Assembly (NCBI GenBank): GCA_024234675.1
Contig: JACKNU010000001.1
Location: 868,001 to 932,000, forward strand
Direction: 5' to 3'
DNA: 64,000 bases
DNA from: Pseudomonadales bacterium
GTDB lineage: Bacteria > Pseudomonadota > Gammaproteobacteria > Pseudomonadales > Halieaceae
Position numbers and translations under genes: made by a program. Below are positions 54,241 to 62,927 of the stretch, in pieces (position 1 is the stretch's first letter; each line of letters begins with the position of its first letter). The notes below the pieces were generated by a model that made no database searches, had not been told where the DNA came from, and was given only the letters and a program-made list of their open reading frames with translations.

Positions 54241-55017
54241 CTAGAACTCTTCCAGCAGGCGTCCCCGCCCGGTAATCCGATCGTGGACGCCGCAGGCCCG
54301 CAGGGCGTGCCAGACGGTCGCCACGTTGATAGGAATAAGCGGTTTCTGCAGCGTGTGCTCCAGGGTGGGGAACAGGTCGACGGTTGACAGGTTGGTGCCG
54401 CACTGCACGATGGCATCGACGCCGTCATCGTCCACGTCCCGCACCGCCTGCAGCACTTCCTGTATGGAGGTCTCCGCGATGGCGGTGGCCGAGGGGCGGT
54501 TGAGACCGCGCACATGCCTGACCTCGAAACCGATCTCCTCGAAATACTGGCGCACATTGGCATCCCCCACCGGCGGATAGGGGGTTATGACCGACAGCGT
54601 TTTCGCCCCGAAGCAGTCCAGCGCCTCGCGCGCGGCGGCGGCGCCGGTGGTGAGGCCCACGTCACCTATATGTTCGCGTATACCCTGCTCAAACAGGATA
54701 CTGCCCTCCTCCCCTCCCCAGAAGGTCTCCGCCGACATGCCCAGCATGATGTGGCTCACCTCGGCCGAGAGCACATTGCGCAACGCGATGGGAATCTCGC
54801 CACGCATGATCTCCAGGAAGCGTTCGAATACAGTGTCGGAATCGTCCCCGGTGGACTCGACCTCGTCGGCCCAGTTGCGCAGTTCGATCCAGAACCGCGA
54901 AGGGTGCCAGGTGACCCCGTCCAGGATAAATTTCTGCAGGTCGTACTCCACCCCGGTATTGGTGGACGGGATGACCACGCCTATGCGGGCGCGGCTGGCA
55001 AGCTGGTAATTTTCCAT
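54241..55017 (-). CDS. Maleate isomerase/arylmalonate decarboxylase-like protein, copy 1
   Basis: A 258-residue member of the Asp/Glu racemase superfamily. The IPSTNTGVEYD substrate loop (residues 16-26) and VITPYPPVGDANVRQYFEE are family marks. Classical maleate isomerases use two Cys. Here the first position is Ser95 (GMSAETFW), while a Cys is kept at 206 (QCGTNLS), the single-Cys pattern of arylmalonate decarboxylase. It could isomerise or decarboxylate a maleate- or malonate-like acid. It is the last gene of the minus-strand cluster. A GGAG box precedes the ATG. Confidence 0.82.
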   Translation of the reverse strand: MENYQLASRARIGVVIPSTNTGVEYDLQKFILDGVTWHPSRFWIELRNWADEVESTGDDSDTVFERFLEIMRGEIPIALRNVLSAEVSHIMLGMSAETFWGGEEGSILFEQGIREHIGDVGLTTGAAAAREALDCFGAKTLSVITPYPPVGDANVRQYFEEIGFEVRHVRGLNRPSATAIAETSIQEVLQAVRDVDDDGVDAIVQCGTNLSTVDLFPTLEHTLQKPLIPINVATVWHALRACGVHDRITGRGRLLEEF

Positions 55018-55077
55018 CGAGTCTTTACTCCAGGTTCTTGAGTTGCACGCAGGGCCGAACCCTGTGCAAGGGGGTGG

Positions 55078-55755
55078 TCAGGAATCCGGGGGCACCTCAC
55101 CCCGCAGTACCGCCTCGAGATAGTCAGGCGCGATAAGGTGGCAGTAATAGGTACCCTTGAACCGGTCCGGCATCGGGATCCACCAGGCGAAGGGCACGTA
55201 CAGGGCCCGGGATTGCAGGTGCAGCAGCCCCGCCTCGTCCCGTTGCAGGGGCTGGAACGGCCAGGGTCGCAACCACATCGGGCCGATGAAGGTGGTTTCC
55301 TCCGGGTCGACCCGCAACCGCTCGGCCGCGATCGCCAGGTCCGCGCGGGGTATGCGGTTGAGCAACGCGGCCAGCATTTCCCGACCCACCTTGTCGCAAC
55401 TGCCGTCTCCCCGGGCGACCGGCGCCTCCTGCCCCGTTGCCGTGCGGTGGGCGGCGTTGATCCGCTCCGCCGTTTTCATCTTGCAGGACACCACCCGCGC
55501 CATGCCCCCCTCGGCGGGTAGCGGGTTGCTCCAGTACTGCTGTACCGTCAGGGGTGAACTGCCGGGTTTGGAACGGACGAAGGCCTCGTAATCCGTGATG
55601 GTGACCACATTGGCGGCGAGCTCGGTGCCCGCCACCACCTGCTGGGCCCAGGCGCAGAATACCGACCCGGGATCACCCTGCTCAGACCGGGCGCCCGGGG
55701 AAATGAGCAGCAGGAGTAACAGCCCGCAGGCGCGGCACGCCTTAATGTTCTTCAA
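55078..55755 (-). CDS. Secreted cysteine-containing protein of unknown function
   Basis: A 225-residue protein with a signal peptide (about 1-24, ending ARS). The mature part has Cys in VFCAWA, VSCKM, GSCDK and YYCHL, enough for two disulfides, and an aromatic region MWLRPWPFQPLQ and FAWWIPMPDRFKGTYYCHL. I do not recognise the family. Its ATG overlaps the end of the downstream-strand neighbour at 55742, so it is translated with that gene. A periplasmic binding or maturation role in the pathway is possible. Confidence 0.7.
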   Translation of the reverse strand: MKNIKACRACGLLLLLLISPGARSEQGDPGSVFCAWAQQVVAGTELAANVVTITDYEAFVRSKPGSSPLTVQQYWSNPLPAEGGMARVVSCKMKTAERINAAHRTATGQEAPVARGDGSCDKVGREMLAALLNRIPRADLAIAAERLRVDPEETTFIGPMWLRPWPFQPLQRDEAGLLHLQSRALYVPFAWWIPMPDRFKGTYYCHLIAPDYLEAVLRGEVPPDS

Positions 55756-56578
55756 AAAGCCTCCCCAGGTGGTCGTACTGGTCCGTCACCCCGCAGCTGC
55801 GCAAGGCATGCCACACCGTGGCGACATTGATGGGCAGGACCGGCTTGGCCAGCCACTTCTCTATCACCGGGAACAGGGTGGCGGTGGAGAGATTGGTGCC
55901 CACCTGGATGATGGCGTCCACGTCATCGCCGTCCACCCGGCGCACGGCGTCCATCACCTGGTGATCCGGCAGCAGCGCAATGGCGTCGTGGGCGTTCTCG
56001 CAGCGCAGCCCCAGGACCTGCCTGACGTTATAGCCCGAATCCTCGAAGAACAGCCGCACGTTCTTGTCGCCGATGGGCTGGTAGGGCGTAATCACCGCGA
56101 TATTCTTGTTGGCGTTGCCGGCCACCCCCAGCGCCTCCAGGGCGCTGATCACCGCGTTGGCGCCCGTGGTCAGGCCGGTGTCGTGTCCCACCGCCTCCTG
56201 GATGCGATCCACGAAACCGTCATTGCCCTTGATGCCCCCCCAGAAGGTCTCCGCCGACATCCCCATCATCACGTGGTCCGGCTTGCAGGTCATCAGGCTG
56301 GCGATGGAGGCGCCAATGGTCTGGCGCAACATATCCAGGAACTTCATGAAGTTTTCGTCGTCGCTGAGATCCACGTGCTCTATCATGAAACGACTGAAAT
56401 GCCAGGTGACCCCGCGGGGGATTATCCGCTGGCAGTCGTATTCCACCGCGGTGTTGGTGGAGGGGATGATCACCCCCAGCCTGGCGCGGTGGCCGATGTA
56501 ATTGTCCAGGTGACCGTCGGTATGCTGGTCCCTGTCGCGGGTTTTTGCCAGGTCTATCTGTCCCTGGGGTATGCTCAT
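55742..56578 (-). CDS. Maleate isomerase-like protein, copy 2, lacking catalytic cysteines
   Basis: A 278-residue paralogue of the 54.2-kb protein, sharing IPSTNTAVEYD (38-48), GMSAETFWGG (106-115) and VITPYQPIGDKNVRLFFED. The two positions that are catalytic Cys in the family are Ser108 and Val226 (QVGTNLS). It is therefore unlikely to use the normal chemistry and may pair with copy 1 or act on a different bond. A 25-residue N-terminal extension is present. An AGGAGG box precedes the ATG. Confidence 0.8.
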   Translation of the reverse strand: MSIPQGQIDLAKTRDRDQHTDGHLDNYIGHRARLGVIIPSTNTAVEYDCQRIIPRGVTWHFSRFMIEHVDLSDDENFMKFLDMLRQTIGASIASLMTCKPDHVMMGMSAETFWGGIKGNDGFVDRIQEAVGHDTGLTTGANAVISALEALGVAGNANKNIAVITPYQPIGDKNVRLFFEDSGYNVRQVLGLRCENAHDAIALLPDHQVMDAVRRVDGDDVDAIIQVGTNLSTATLFPVIEKWLAKPVLPINVATVWHALRSCGVTDQYDHLGRLFEEH

Positions 56579-56615
56579 CGTTGCCCTCCTGGCGCCTTGC
56601 GGGTCGCGCCGGTTG

Positions 56616-57833
56616 TCACGCCAGCGCCTCGCTGTCCCTGACGCAGTTGATCATGGCGCGCTCCAGCAAAAAGGCCTTTGCCTTCACCGGGTCGGCGGCC
56701 GTTTCCATCAGCATTTGCTGGCGCGCCTGCTGGGTCGCCATATCCCGCGCCTCCATCAACTTCTTGTTGGCGATGGTATGCTCCTGCACGAAGCGCACCG
56801 CCAGGTCGCGGCGCTGGCGGTTGTAGTGCTCGAATTCGGCCAGGTGGGGCGCGCCATCCCTGATAATCCGCACCAGCTTGGCGGCCAGGTTATTGCCGTC
56901 GTGCAGGCCGCCGTTCATGCCCATGCCCCCCAGGGGGTTGTTGATATGGCAGGCGTCCCCGGCCAGCAGCACCCGGCCCTTGAAATAGGTTTCGGCAACC
57001 CGCTGGTTGACGTTGTACAGGGTGCGGTGGCCGATGTGGTAATCGCCCTCCTTGTCCCACAGGTGGTGCAGTCGTTCCTGTATAAAGGCGTCGGACAGCA
57101 GGCGAGCCTCGTCCTCGGCGGTTTCCGGGGTAGTGGGAAACAGCACCCGCCAGAGCTTTTCCGTGCGCAGTATCACGCACCACTCCTCGGGGTCGGAGAC
57201 GTAGTTCACCCAGGCGAGGTCCTCGAATACGTCCTCGAAGGGAAAGTCGGTGCTGACCACCAGGAACTTCTCATTGTAGGTGAACCCCAGGTAGTCGATA
57301 TTGGCGAGCTTGCGGATACGGCTGCGGGCGCCTTCCGTGCTCACCAGGAAATCCGCCCACACGGTCTCGCCGCCGGCGGCCGTGTCCAGCTGCACCGCCA
57401 CGTGGTCGTCGTCCTGCTCGAAGCCGGTCACCTCGCAGCCGAACCGCACCGACGCGCTGGGCAGCTGAGCCAGCCGGTCCACCACGAGGCGGGTGAACTC
57501 GTACTGCTCCAGCTGCAGGCGGAAGGGAAAGCGGGTGCTGTCGGCGATCAAGCTCATGTCGAAGCTCGCCACTTCGCCGCTGCGGCGATCTCGGTACTGG
57601 TAGCGATCGGCCACCAGGCCTTTTGCCAGCATGGCCTCGATCACCCCGAAGCCCAGCTCGGCGATCATCTCCAGGCTGGGAGGATGGAAGGTGGAGGCCC
57701 GCAGGTCTACCGGCAGTTGCGCTTCCTTCTCCAGCAGCAGCACATCGATATCCCGCTGTGCCAGGTACAGCGCCATCAGGCAGCCCACCGGGCCGGCACC
57801 GGCGATTACGACGGAGGTTGTTGGCTGGCTCAC
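56616..57833 (-). CDS. FAD-dependent aromatic monooxygenase (UbiH/NicC-like)
   Basis: A 405-residue group A flavoprotein monooxygenase. The Rossmann GAGPVG is at residues 12-17, and the second FAD motif GDACHINNPLGGMGMNGG is near 288. The C-terminal part is helical and lacks the extra thioredoxin-like domain of phenol hydroxylases. The enzymes closest in type hydroxylate aromatic or N-heteroaromatic acids, such as 6-hydroxynicotinate (NicC). I chose the GTG at 57833 (second of two GTG codons) after a GGGGGAG box, 17 bases from the isochorismatase stop. Confidence 0.87.
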   Translation of the reverse strand: MSQPTTSVVIAGAGPVGCLMALYLAQRDIDVLLLEKEAQLPVDLRASTFHPPSLEMIAELGFGVIEAMLAKGLVADRYQYRDRRSGEVASFDMSLIADSTRFPFRLQLEQYEFTRLVVDRLAQLPSASVRFGCEVTGFEQDDDHVAVQLDTAAGGETVWADFLVSTEGARSRIRKLANIDYLGFTYNEKFLVVSTDFPFEDVFEDLAWVNYVSDPEEWCVILRTEKLWRVLFPTTPETAEDEARLLSDAFIQERLHHLWDKEGDYHIGHRTLYNVNQRVAETYFKGRVLLAGDACHINNPLGGMGMNGGLHDGNNLAAKLVRIIRDGAPHLAEFEHYNRQRRDLAVRFVQEHTIANKKLMEARDMATQQARQQMLMETAADPVKAKAFLLERAMINCVRDSEALA

Positions 57834-57849
57834 CACTGCTCCCCCACAC

Positions 57850-58449
57850 TCAGCCCACGGCACAGGGCAGGCAGGCGACTATATCCTCCACGGACATCAC
57901 ATCCGCGTACTTGGCGTGCATGTCGTGCAGGTTGGCCCGGTGGGCGTCGTTGTTGCGGTCCCCTACCGCCTCGCGCGCAACCACGACCTGGTAGTCATAC
58001 TGCAGGCCGTCCACCACCGTGGCCCGCACGCAGCCGCTGGTGGTCAGGCCGGTCACGACCAGCGAGTCCGCCCTCACCGCCTGCAGGCGCGCGACCAGGT
58101 CGGTACCGTGGAAGGCGCTGGCCCACTGCTTTTCGATGAGTTCGTCACCGGGCTGGCGGTCGAGGCGCGGATCGACCCGCACCCAGTCGGAGTCGGGCGT
58201 GAGCAGGTTCAGGGCCTCGATACGGCGGCGAAATACCCGCGCCTGGTTGGGGCCGTGGTACACCACCGTTGTAAAAAACACCGGCAGGCCGCAACTGTGA
58301 AACTCGCGCAGCAAACGCTGGTTGGCCGCCACCACCTCGGGGCAGTCGCAACCCAGGGGACACGCCGGGTCAGTGAAGCCCCTGATCATATCCACCACCA
58401 CCAGCGCCGGCTTGCGGCCCAGGCCCAGGCTGTTGCGTTCAAGATCCAT
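57850..58449 (-). CDS. Isochorismatase-family amidohydrolase (maleamate/carbamoylsarcosine amidase-like)
   Basis: A 199-residue cysteine hydrolase. The triad is complete: Asp20 (VVVDMIRG), Lys107 (EKQWASAF) and Cys140 (TTSGCVRATVVDG). The SGCVRATVVDGLQYDYQVVV segment is close to N-carbamoylsarcosine amidase and maleamate amidohydrolase (NicF). It probably frees ammonia from a small amide. It is packed between the alpha/beta-fold gene (3-base gap) and the FAD monooxygenase gene. Confidence 0.88.
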   Translation of the reverse strand: MDLERNSLGLGRKPALVVVDMIRGFTDPACPLGCDCPEVVAANQRLLREFHSCGLPVFFTTVVYHGPNQARVFRRRIEALNLLTPDSDWVRVDPRLDRQPGDELIEKQWASAFHGTDLVARLQAVRADSLVVTGLTTSGCVRATVVDGLQYDYQVVVAREAVGDRNNDAHRANLHDMHAKYADVMSVEDIVACLPCAVG

Positions 58450-58452
58450 GGT

Positions 58453-59268
58453 TCAACCCCCGCATTGCCGGAAAAAATCGGCGATTGTGTCCGCTACTGT
58501 ATCCGCCTCGCGCTCGCAGACATAGGTGCGCTCGCCCCCTGGCAGCTCTGCTTGCCGTCCGTTGCGGAGCAGCGCCACCGTGGGCGCCACTGCGCCGTAC
58601 AGGGGGTCGGCATCGCCGGCGAACACCAGCACCGGACACTGCAGGGCCGGCAACTGGCCGCCGAAATCCTGTTCGGCCACCGCCCGGTAGGAGGCCTGGT
58701 AGGCGGCGCCGGCGGCAAACGCCAGGCACAGTTCCCGCTGCGCCAGCTCCAGCGGCGCCCGGGCGTCCTTGTCCCGTATCCGCTGCCACATGCCCTGCAG
58801 GTGGGAGCCATCCTCTGCCAGGGGAAACGGGGCCGCCCGCTGCGGCAGGCTGCGCTGCAGGGACGCGCCCAGCAGGGTCGGGCCGGACAGCACCATGGTC
58901 CGCGCGGTACCGGGATAATCGTGCTCCAGTTGCACCGCGACGGCGGCGCCGGTGTGGTGACCGAAAACATGACAGGGGGCGATGCCCAGCCCGCTGACCA
59001 GAGCGTGTATGGCGGCCGCGTAATCGCCGACCCGGTGTCCGTCGGGATCGCCGCGCAGGGCGTCGCTGTTGCCAAATCCGGGGGTGTCAGGCGCCACCAG
59101 GAAGAACCGGTCCGCCAGCAAGCGCATCATAGGCTCGTACATCGCCGAGGAACTGGGGCTCTGGTGCAGCAATAACAGGGCCGGCCGCCCGGCCTCCCCC
59201 GCATAACGGTAATGCAACTGCCCCCCCGGGGCATCGAAATAGGCGCGCCGCACCGCCACGGTACTCAC
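58453..59268 (-). CDS. Alpha/beta-hydrolase-fold protein without the nucleophilic serine
   Basis: A 271-residue protein with the alpha/beta hydrolase fold (LLLLHQSPSSSAMYEPMM near 31-48, APDTPGFGNSD near 59-69, LVFAGDADPLYG near 217). At the nucleophile elbow the usual GxSxG reads GHHTG (103-107), so His105 replaces the serine. The C-terminal His is also not found in its usual place. Unlike NicD, a Ser-His-Asp deformylase, it must use other chemistry or be a binding protein. Its GTG start overlaps the aldehyde dehydrogenase stop as GTGA. Confidence 0.82.
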   Translation of the reverse strand: MSTVAVRRAYFDAPGGQLHYRYAGEAGRPALLLLHQSPSSSAMYEPMMRLLADRFFLVAPDTPGFGNSDALRGDPDGHRVGDYAAAIHALVSGLGIAPCHVFGHHTGAAVAVQLEHDYPGTARTMVLSGPTLLGASLQRSLPQRAAPFPLAEDGSHLQGMWQRIRDKDARAPLELAQRELCLAFAAGAAYQASYRAVAEQDFGGQLPALQCPVLVFAGDADPLYGAVAPTVALLRNGRQAELPGGERTYVCEREADTVADTIADFFRQCGG

Positions 59269-60731
59269 GGCCCGGATTCCTCCAGGGAGACACTCACCCA
59301 CTTCAGTTCGGTGAACTCCTCGGTGCTGTACTTGCCGCCACTGCGGCCGATACCGGACATGCCGAAGCCGCCTATGGGCGCCAGCGCATTGCTCTGGAAA
59401 GCGTGCATGCCGATATGCACGCTGCCACTGCGTATGCCCCGGGCCGCGCGCAAGCCCCACTGGATATTATGCGTGAGCACCGCGGCCGACAGGCCGTACT
59501 GGCTGTCGTTAGCCACCGTGATGGCTTCCTCGAGGTTGTCGACCGCCACCACAGAGGTGACGGGGCCGAAGCTCTCCTCGCGCCACACCGCGCTGGCGCG
59601 ATCGGGATTCAGCAGCACCGTGGGCCGGATGGTCAGGCCGCGCAACAGCGCGCCGCCGGTCAACAGGGTCGCGCCGGCGGCGACGGCGGCGTCGATATGC
59701 CCAAGCACCCTGGTCACCGCCGCGCGATTGATGAGCGGGCCATACTGGGTGCGCTCGTCGCGCAACTCGCCCAGGTGGATGGCTTCCGCCTGCGCTTTGA
59801 GGGCGGCGATAAAGTCGTCGTAAACCGGCTGTTCCACGATGATGCGCGAGTTGGCCATGCAGATCTGGCCGGCGTGGGTAAAGATCCCCTGGGCGGCTAT
59901 GGCCGCCGCCGCCAGGGGATCGGCGTCGCGCAATACCAGCAGTGCGCTCTTGCCCCCCAGCTCCAGCTGGCAGCGCCGCATATGGCGCATGGATTCGGTG
60001 CCCACCGCCACCCCGGTGGCGGTGGAGCCGGTCAGGGCCACGCAATCCACCCCGGCGTGGGCCACCAGCGCGCTGCCGCACTGCGCCCCGAACCCCGTCA
60101 CCACGCTGACGGCTGCCGGCGGCAGGCCCGCGTCCAGCAGGATATCGGCGAAGCCCAGGGCGGTGAGCGGGGTCTCCTCCGAGGGCTTTATGATGAGGCT
60201 GTTGCCCGCTGCCAGCGGGAAGGCGCTCATCTTGGCCAGCAGGGACAGGGGCGCATTGTAGGGCGAGATGACTGCCACCACCCCCAGCGGCTCGCGAAAC
60301 ACCATGGACAGGCGGTCGGGCCGGTCGTTGGGAAAGGTATCACCGTACAGGCGACGCGCCTCACCGGCGGCCGTGCGCAGCAAATCGACGGTGTAGCGAA
60401 TCTCGAAGCGGGCCTTGGTGACAGCGCTGCCGCTCTCGTCGATGAGGGTTTCCAGCAGGCGCTGCTCGCCCTGCCCCGCAACAATATCCGCGGCGCGCAA
60501 CAGCACCGCCTCGCGCTCAGCCGGCGCCAGTGCCGACCACTGTTCAAAGCCGCTGCGCGCTGCCCCGACCGCCAGTTCGACATCGGTCGCGCCGCCGCGT
60601 GCCACACGGGCCAGCAGGCGCTCGTCTTCCGGCGCCAGCACCTCGAAGCACTCCCCCGACGTTGCCGGCTGGCGGCGCCCGCCGATAATCAGCCGGTGCA
60701 TTGGCAAATCATTGTCGTCTGTGCTGCTCAC
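59265..60731 (-). CDS. NAD(P)-dependent aldehyde dehydrogenase
   Basis: A 488-residue aldehyde dehydrogenase. The catalytic Glu is in LELGGKSALL (near 252) and the nucleophilic Cys in HAGQICMANSR (near 288). VISPYNAPLSLLAKMSAFPLAAGNSLIIKPSEE is the cofactor region. The GTG at 60731 has a GGAAAA box, 10 bases after the preceding gene's stop. It is similar to benzaldehyde/vanillin-type dehydrogenases; the precise aldehyde is unknown. Confidence 0.93.
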   Translation of the reverse strand: MSSTDDNDLPMHRLIIGGRRQPATSGECFEVLAPEDERLLARVARGGATDVELAVGAARSGFEQWSALAPAEREAVLLRAADIVAGQGEQRLLETLIDESGSAVTKARFEIRYTVDLLRTAAGEARRLYGDTFPNDRPDRLSMVFREPLGVVAVISPYNAPLSLLAKMSAFPLAAGNSLIIKPSEETPLTALGFADILLDAGLPPAAVSVVTGFGAQCGSALVAHAGVDCVALTGSTATGVAVGTESMRHMRRCQLELGGKSALLVLRDADPLAAAAIAAQGIFTHAGQICMANSRIIVEQPVYDDFIAALKAQAEAIHLGELRDERTQYGPLINRAAVTRVLGHIDAAVAAGATLLTGGALLRGLTIRPTVLLNPDRASAVWREESFGPVTSVVAVDNLEEAITVANDSQYGLSAAVLTHNIQWGLRAARGIRSGSVHIGMHAFQSNALAPIGGFGMSGIGRSGGKYSTEEFTELKWVSVSLEESGP

Positions 60732-60741
60732 AAATTTTCCG

Positions 60742-62019
60742 CTAGCCCTGGCGGGTACCGAACTGGGCCTGTTCGCTGCCGGCTATTTCCATCTGGGCGG
60801 CCATCAAACGGCCGCGCTCGGCCGGGAAGGCCTGCACCAGGCCCATGCACAGGTCGCGCATGGAGCGTGCGGGCACGCCGTGGTTGCCGGTGCCGCCGCC
60901 GGTGCCCGCAGCCTTGACGCAACAGGTGGCCAGGCTGAAGGCCGCCTCCGACACCACCCCTTTGCACAATCGCCAGCGCTTCACCACGTCCTCCTTGGGC
61001 AACAGCGGTGGGTCGCAGCTTTCCAGTTCCACCTGCCGGCGCAGCCACACTGCCGCGGTTTCCAGTTCCACCATCATCCTGCCTATCAGTTCCTGCTGGT
61101 AGGGCGCGGTGCCCACCGGCTTGTCGCTGTCGGCGAATGTCTTGCTGCGCAACTGGCCGATGGTATATTGGTACAGCGTGTAGGCCGCTCCCAGGTAGAC
61201 CGCGATACCGGCCACCTGGTTGCCGACAAAACTGCCGCGGCTCATCTGCATGCAACGGGTAAACGCGGCGGGTATGGCCAGGGCGTCCTGCGCGGCGACG
61301 AATACATCCTTGAGGATAATGCCATGGGTGGCGGTGCCACGCATACCGATGGCGTCCCAGTGCTCCCGTTCACTGACCCCCTCGGCGTCGCGCTCCACGA
61401 AAAAAGTGCACAGGCCCGCGGCGGTGTCATAGCCGGTAAGGCTGGCAGTGACCAGGTAGCGGTCGGCCACCCCGGTGGCGCAACCGAAGGATTTCACGCC
61501 GTTGAGCAGGTAGCCGCCCTCGACCTCGGTGGCGGTAGTACCGATGGTAATGGCGGCTTTTTCGGACTTTTCCGACTCGCTGGCGAAATTGGCCAGCCAG
61601 CGGCCGCTGCCGCCCATTGTGGTGAGCACCTGCTCGGCGAAGGCGCGCACCTGGGGCGCCTCTTCCTCTGTGAACAGCCCCTCTTCCAGGGCCTCCAGCG
61701 CCAGCAGGCCGCGGGATGCCGAGCTGCAGTGGAAAAAGAACGTCAGGGCCGTGGAGGGACAGGCGGTGCCCAGGGCGAAGGTCGCGGCGCAAAGATCGCG
61801 CAGGCCGCCGCCCAGGCCGCCATAGGCCTCGGGGACGATCAGCCCCAGCAGCCCGGCCTCGCTGAGGGTTTTCACATGCGGGACATGGAACTCGCCCCTG
61901 GCGTCCACCTCGGCGGCCACTTCCCGCAGCGCCGGCAGCACCGCTTCCACTTTCCGCGCCCGGTCGATTTCCGCCGGCGTCATGTCCTCGATCAGGAACT
62001 GGCCCGTCAGTTTACTCAT
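60742..62019 (-). CDS. Acyl-CoA dehydrogenase-fold flavoprotein
   Basis: A 425-residue protein of the acyl-CoA dehydrogenase superfamily with an N-terminal helical domain (EAGLLGLIVPEAYGGLGGG), a middle beta domain (WDAIGMRGTATHGIILKDVFV) and a C-terminal helical domain. In the last domain the TGGGTGNHGVPARSMRDLCMG stretch resembles the flavin-dependent monooxygenase branch (DszC/HpaB-like) as much as true dehydrogenases, and the usual catalytic Glu region is not clear. It may be an FMN/FAD monooxygenase or a dehydrogenase. The ATG at 62019 has a strong GGGAGAGGA box. Confidence 0.83.
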   Translation of the reverse strand: MSKLTGQFLIEDMTPAEIDRARKVEAVLPALREVAAEVDARGEFHVPHVKTLSEAGLLGLIVPEAYGGLGGGLRDLCAATFALGTACPSTALTFFFHCSSASRGLLALEALEEGLFTEEEAPQVRAFAEQVLTTMGGSGRWLANFASESEKSEKAAITIGTTATEVEGGYLLNGVKSFGCATGVADRYLVTASLTGYDTAAGLCTFFVERDAEGVSEREHWDAIGMRGTATHGIILKDVFVAAQDALAIPAAFTRCMQMSRGSFVGNQVAGIAVYLGAAYTLYQYTIGQLRSKTFADSDKPVGTAPYQQELIGRMMVELETAAVWLRRQVELESCDPPLLPKEDVVKRWRLCKGVVSEAAFSLATCCVKAAGTGGGTGNHGVPARSMRDLCMGLVQAFPAERGRLMAAQMEIAGSEQAQFGTRQG

Positions 62020-62074
62020 ATCGCTGTCCTCTCCCTGCCGGCCAGGAACCCGGCCACTGCTCATGTTCACCTTG

Positions 62075-62845
62075 TTATTCGTCCTCGCCAATCAACAGGG
62101 CGCGCTGGGCAGCAACCGCCTCAGCGCCGATCATGGCGGTAATGCGCTCCCAGACAGGATCGACATCGGGATCAAAAATAATGCGCTTGTTGCGCAGGTT
62201 GCGCCGGGCCAGTTCTGCATCCGTGACGCCCTCCCGGGCCGCGGCGGATACCCCGTTGCGCAGCAGCGTGAACCAGTGTTGCTGGTAGGCCTCCACGGCG
62301 GTGTCGATGCCGGCAAAGGCCTCGGCGGTGGCCCTGTTGGCCAGCATCCAGGGGGACATGACGGCGTGCTGCCGGGGTGACAGCTGCGCCTGGCTCAGGC
62401 CCTCTATGGCTGCGGCCGCCTCGTAGGCCGGCGTCAGCGGCGTGAACACCTCGTCCATGTAGGCCAGGTTGGCGCCGAGATCCAGCCGCGGGATCAGGTC
62501 CAGGTGGAAGGCGAAGTGCTCCCCCGCCTTGACTGAATCGAGCGTGAAATGCGGCACCGGGCTGGCGGCGGGGGTAAACGCGAACAACATATGCGAATCG
62601 AGCTGGATGGGCGCCACCGCCAGGGAGCAGGTCACGACCCGGAACAGGCCGCCGCCCTGGAACAGGCGCACGTTGCCCACCTCGCCCTGCACCATGGGCA
62701 ACCGGCTGATCAGCGGCAGGTAGGCTCCCCCGTCGCTGCCGGCAAGCTCCTCCAGCTCCAGGGTGTCGATCAGGCGTTGCAAGGTGGTGTCGAACAATTT
62801 GTGCGGGAGCGACTCTCCCACTGCCTGTGCCGGTGCCTGTGACAT
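62075..62845 (-). CDS. Red chlorophyll catabolite reductase-like protein (bilin-reductase superfamily)
   Basis: A 256-residue protein that I match, by remembered sequence of plant RCCR (Arabidopsis ACD2), to the RCC-reductase family and more distantly to ferredoxin-dependent bilin reductases. Matching blocks in order: SH at 84-85; PHFTLD at 98-103 with acidic Asp103; HLDLIPRLDLGANLAYMDE at 114-132, beside plant LDLPHRKDL...Y; SPWMLANR at 164-171; ELARRNLRNKR at 211-221, then Asp227/Asp229, beside plant ELERRDKSFRRK. No signal peptide is seen, so it is cytoplasmic. An AGGAG box precedes the ATG. Plant RCCR reduces a linear tetrapyrrole from chlorophyll. The family match is seen by eye only, and activity here is inference. 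Confidence 0.65.
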   Translation of the reverse strand: MSQAPAQAVGESLPHKLFDTTLQRLIDTLELEELAGSDGGAYLPLISRLPMVQGEVGNVRLFQGGGLFRVVTCSLAVAPIQLDSHMLFAFTPAASPVPHFTLDSVKAGEHFAFHLDLIPRLDLGANLAYMDEVFTPLTPAYEAAAAIEGLSQAQLSPRQHAVMSPWMLANRATAEAFAGIDTAVEAYQQHWFTLLRNGVSAAAREGVTDAELARRNLRNKRIIFDPDVDPVWERITAMIGAEAVAAQRALLIGEDE

Positions 62846-62927
62846 CGAAGTCTCCTTGTTCCTTATCGTTGGTCAGCCGCGCCAGTGTGGACCGCACCGG
62901 CTGCCCCCACCTTGATTTTTCTCAATA

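Noticed and set aside
54241..60731. A standard nicotinate (nic) degradation cluster
   Set aside because: Isomerase, amidase, alpha/beta-fold and FAD monooxygenase genes resemble NicE, NicF, NicD and NicC, but the NicD-like protein lacks its serine, the isomerases lack Cys residues, and no NicX ring-cleavage gene is visible. Kept only as an alternative.
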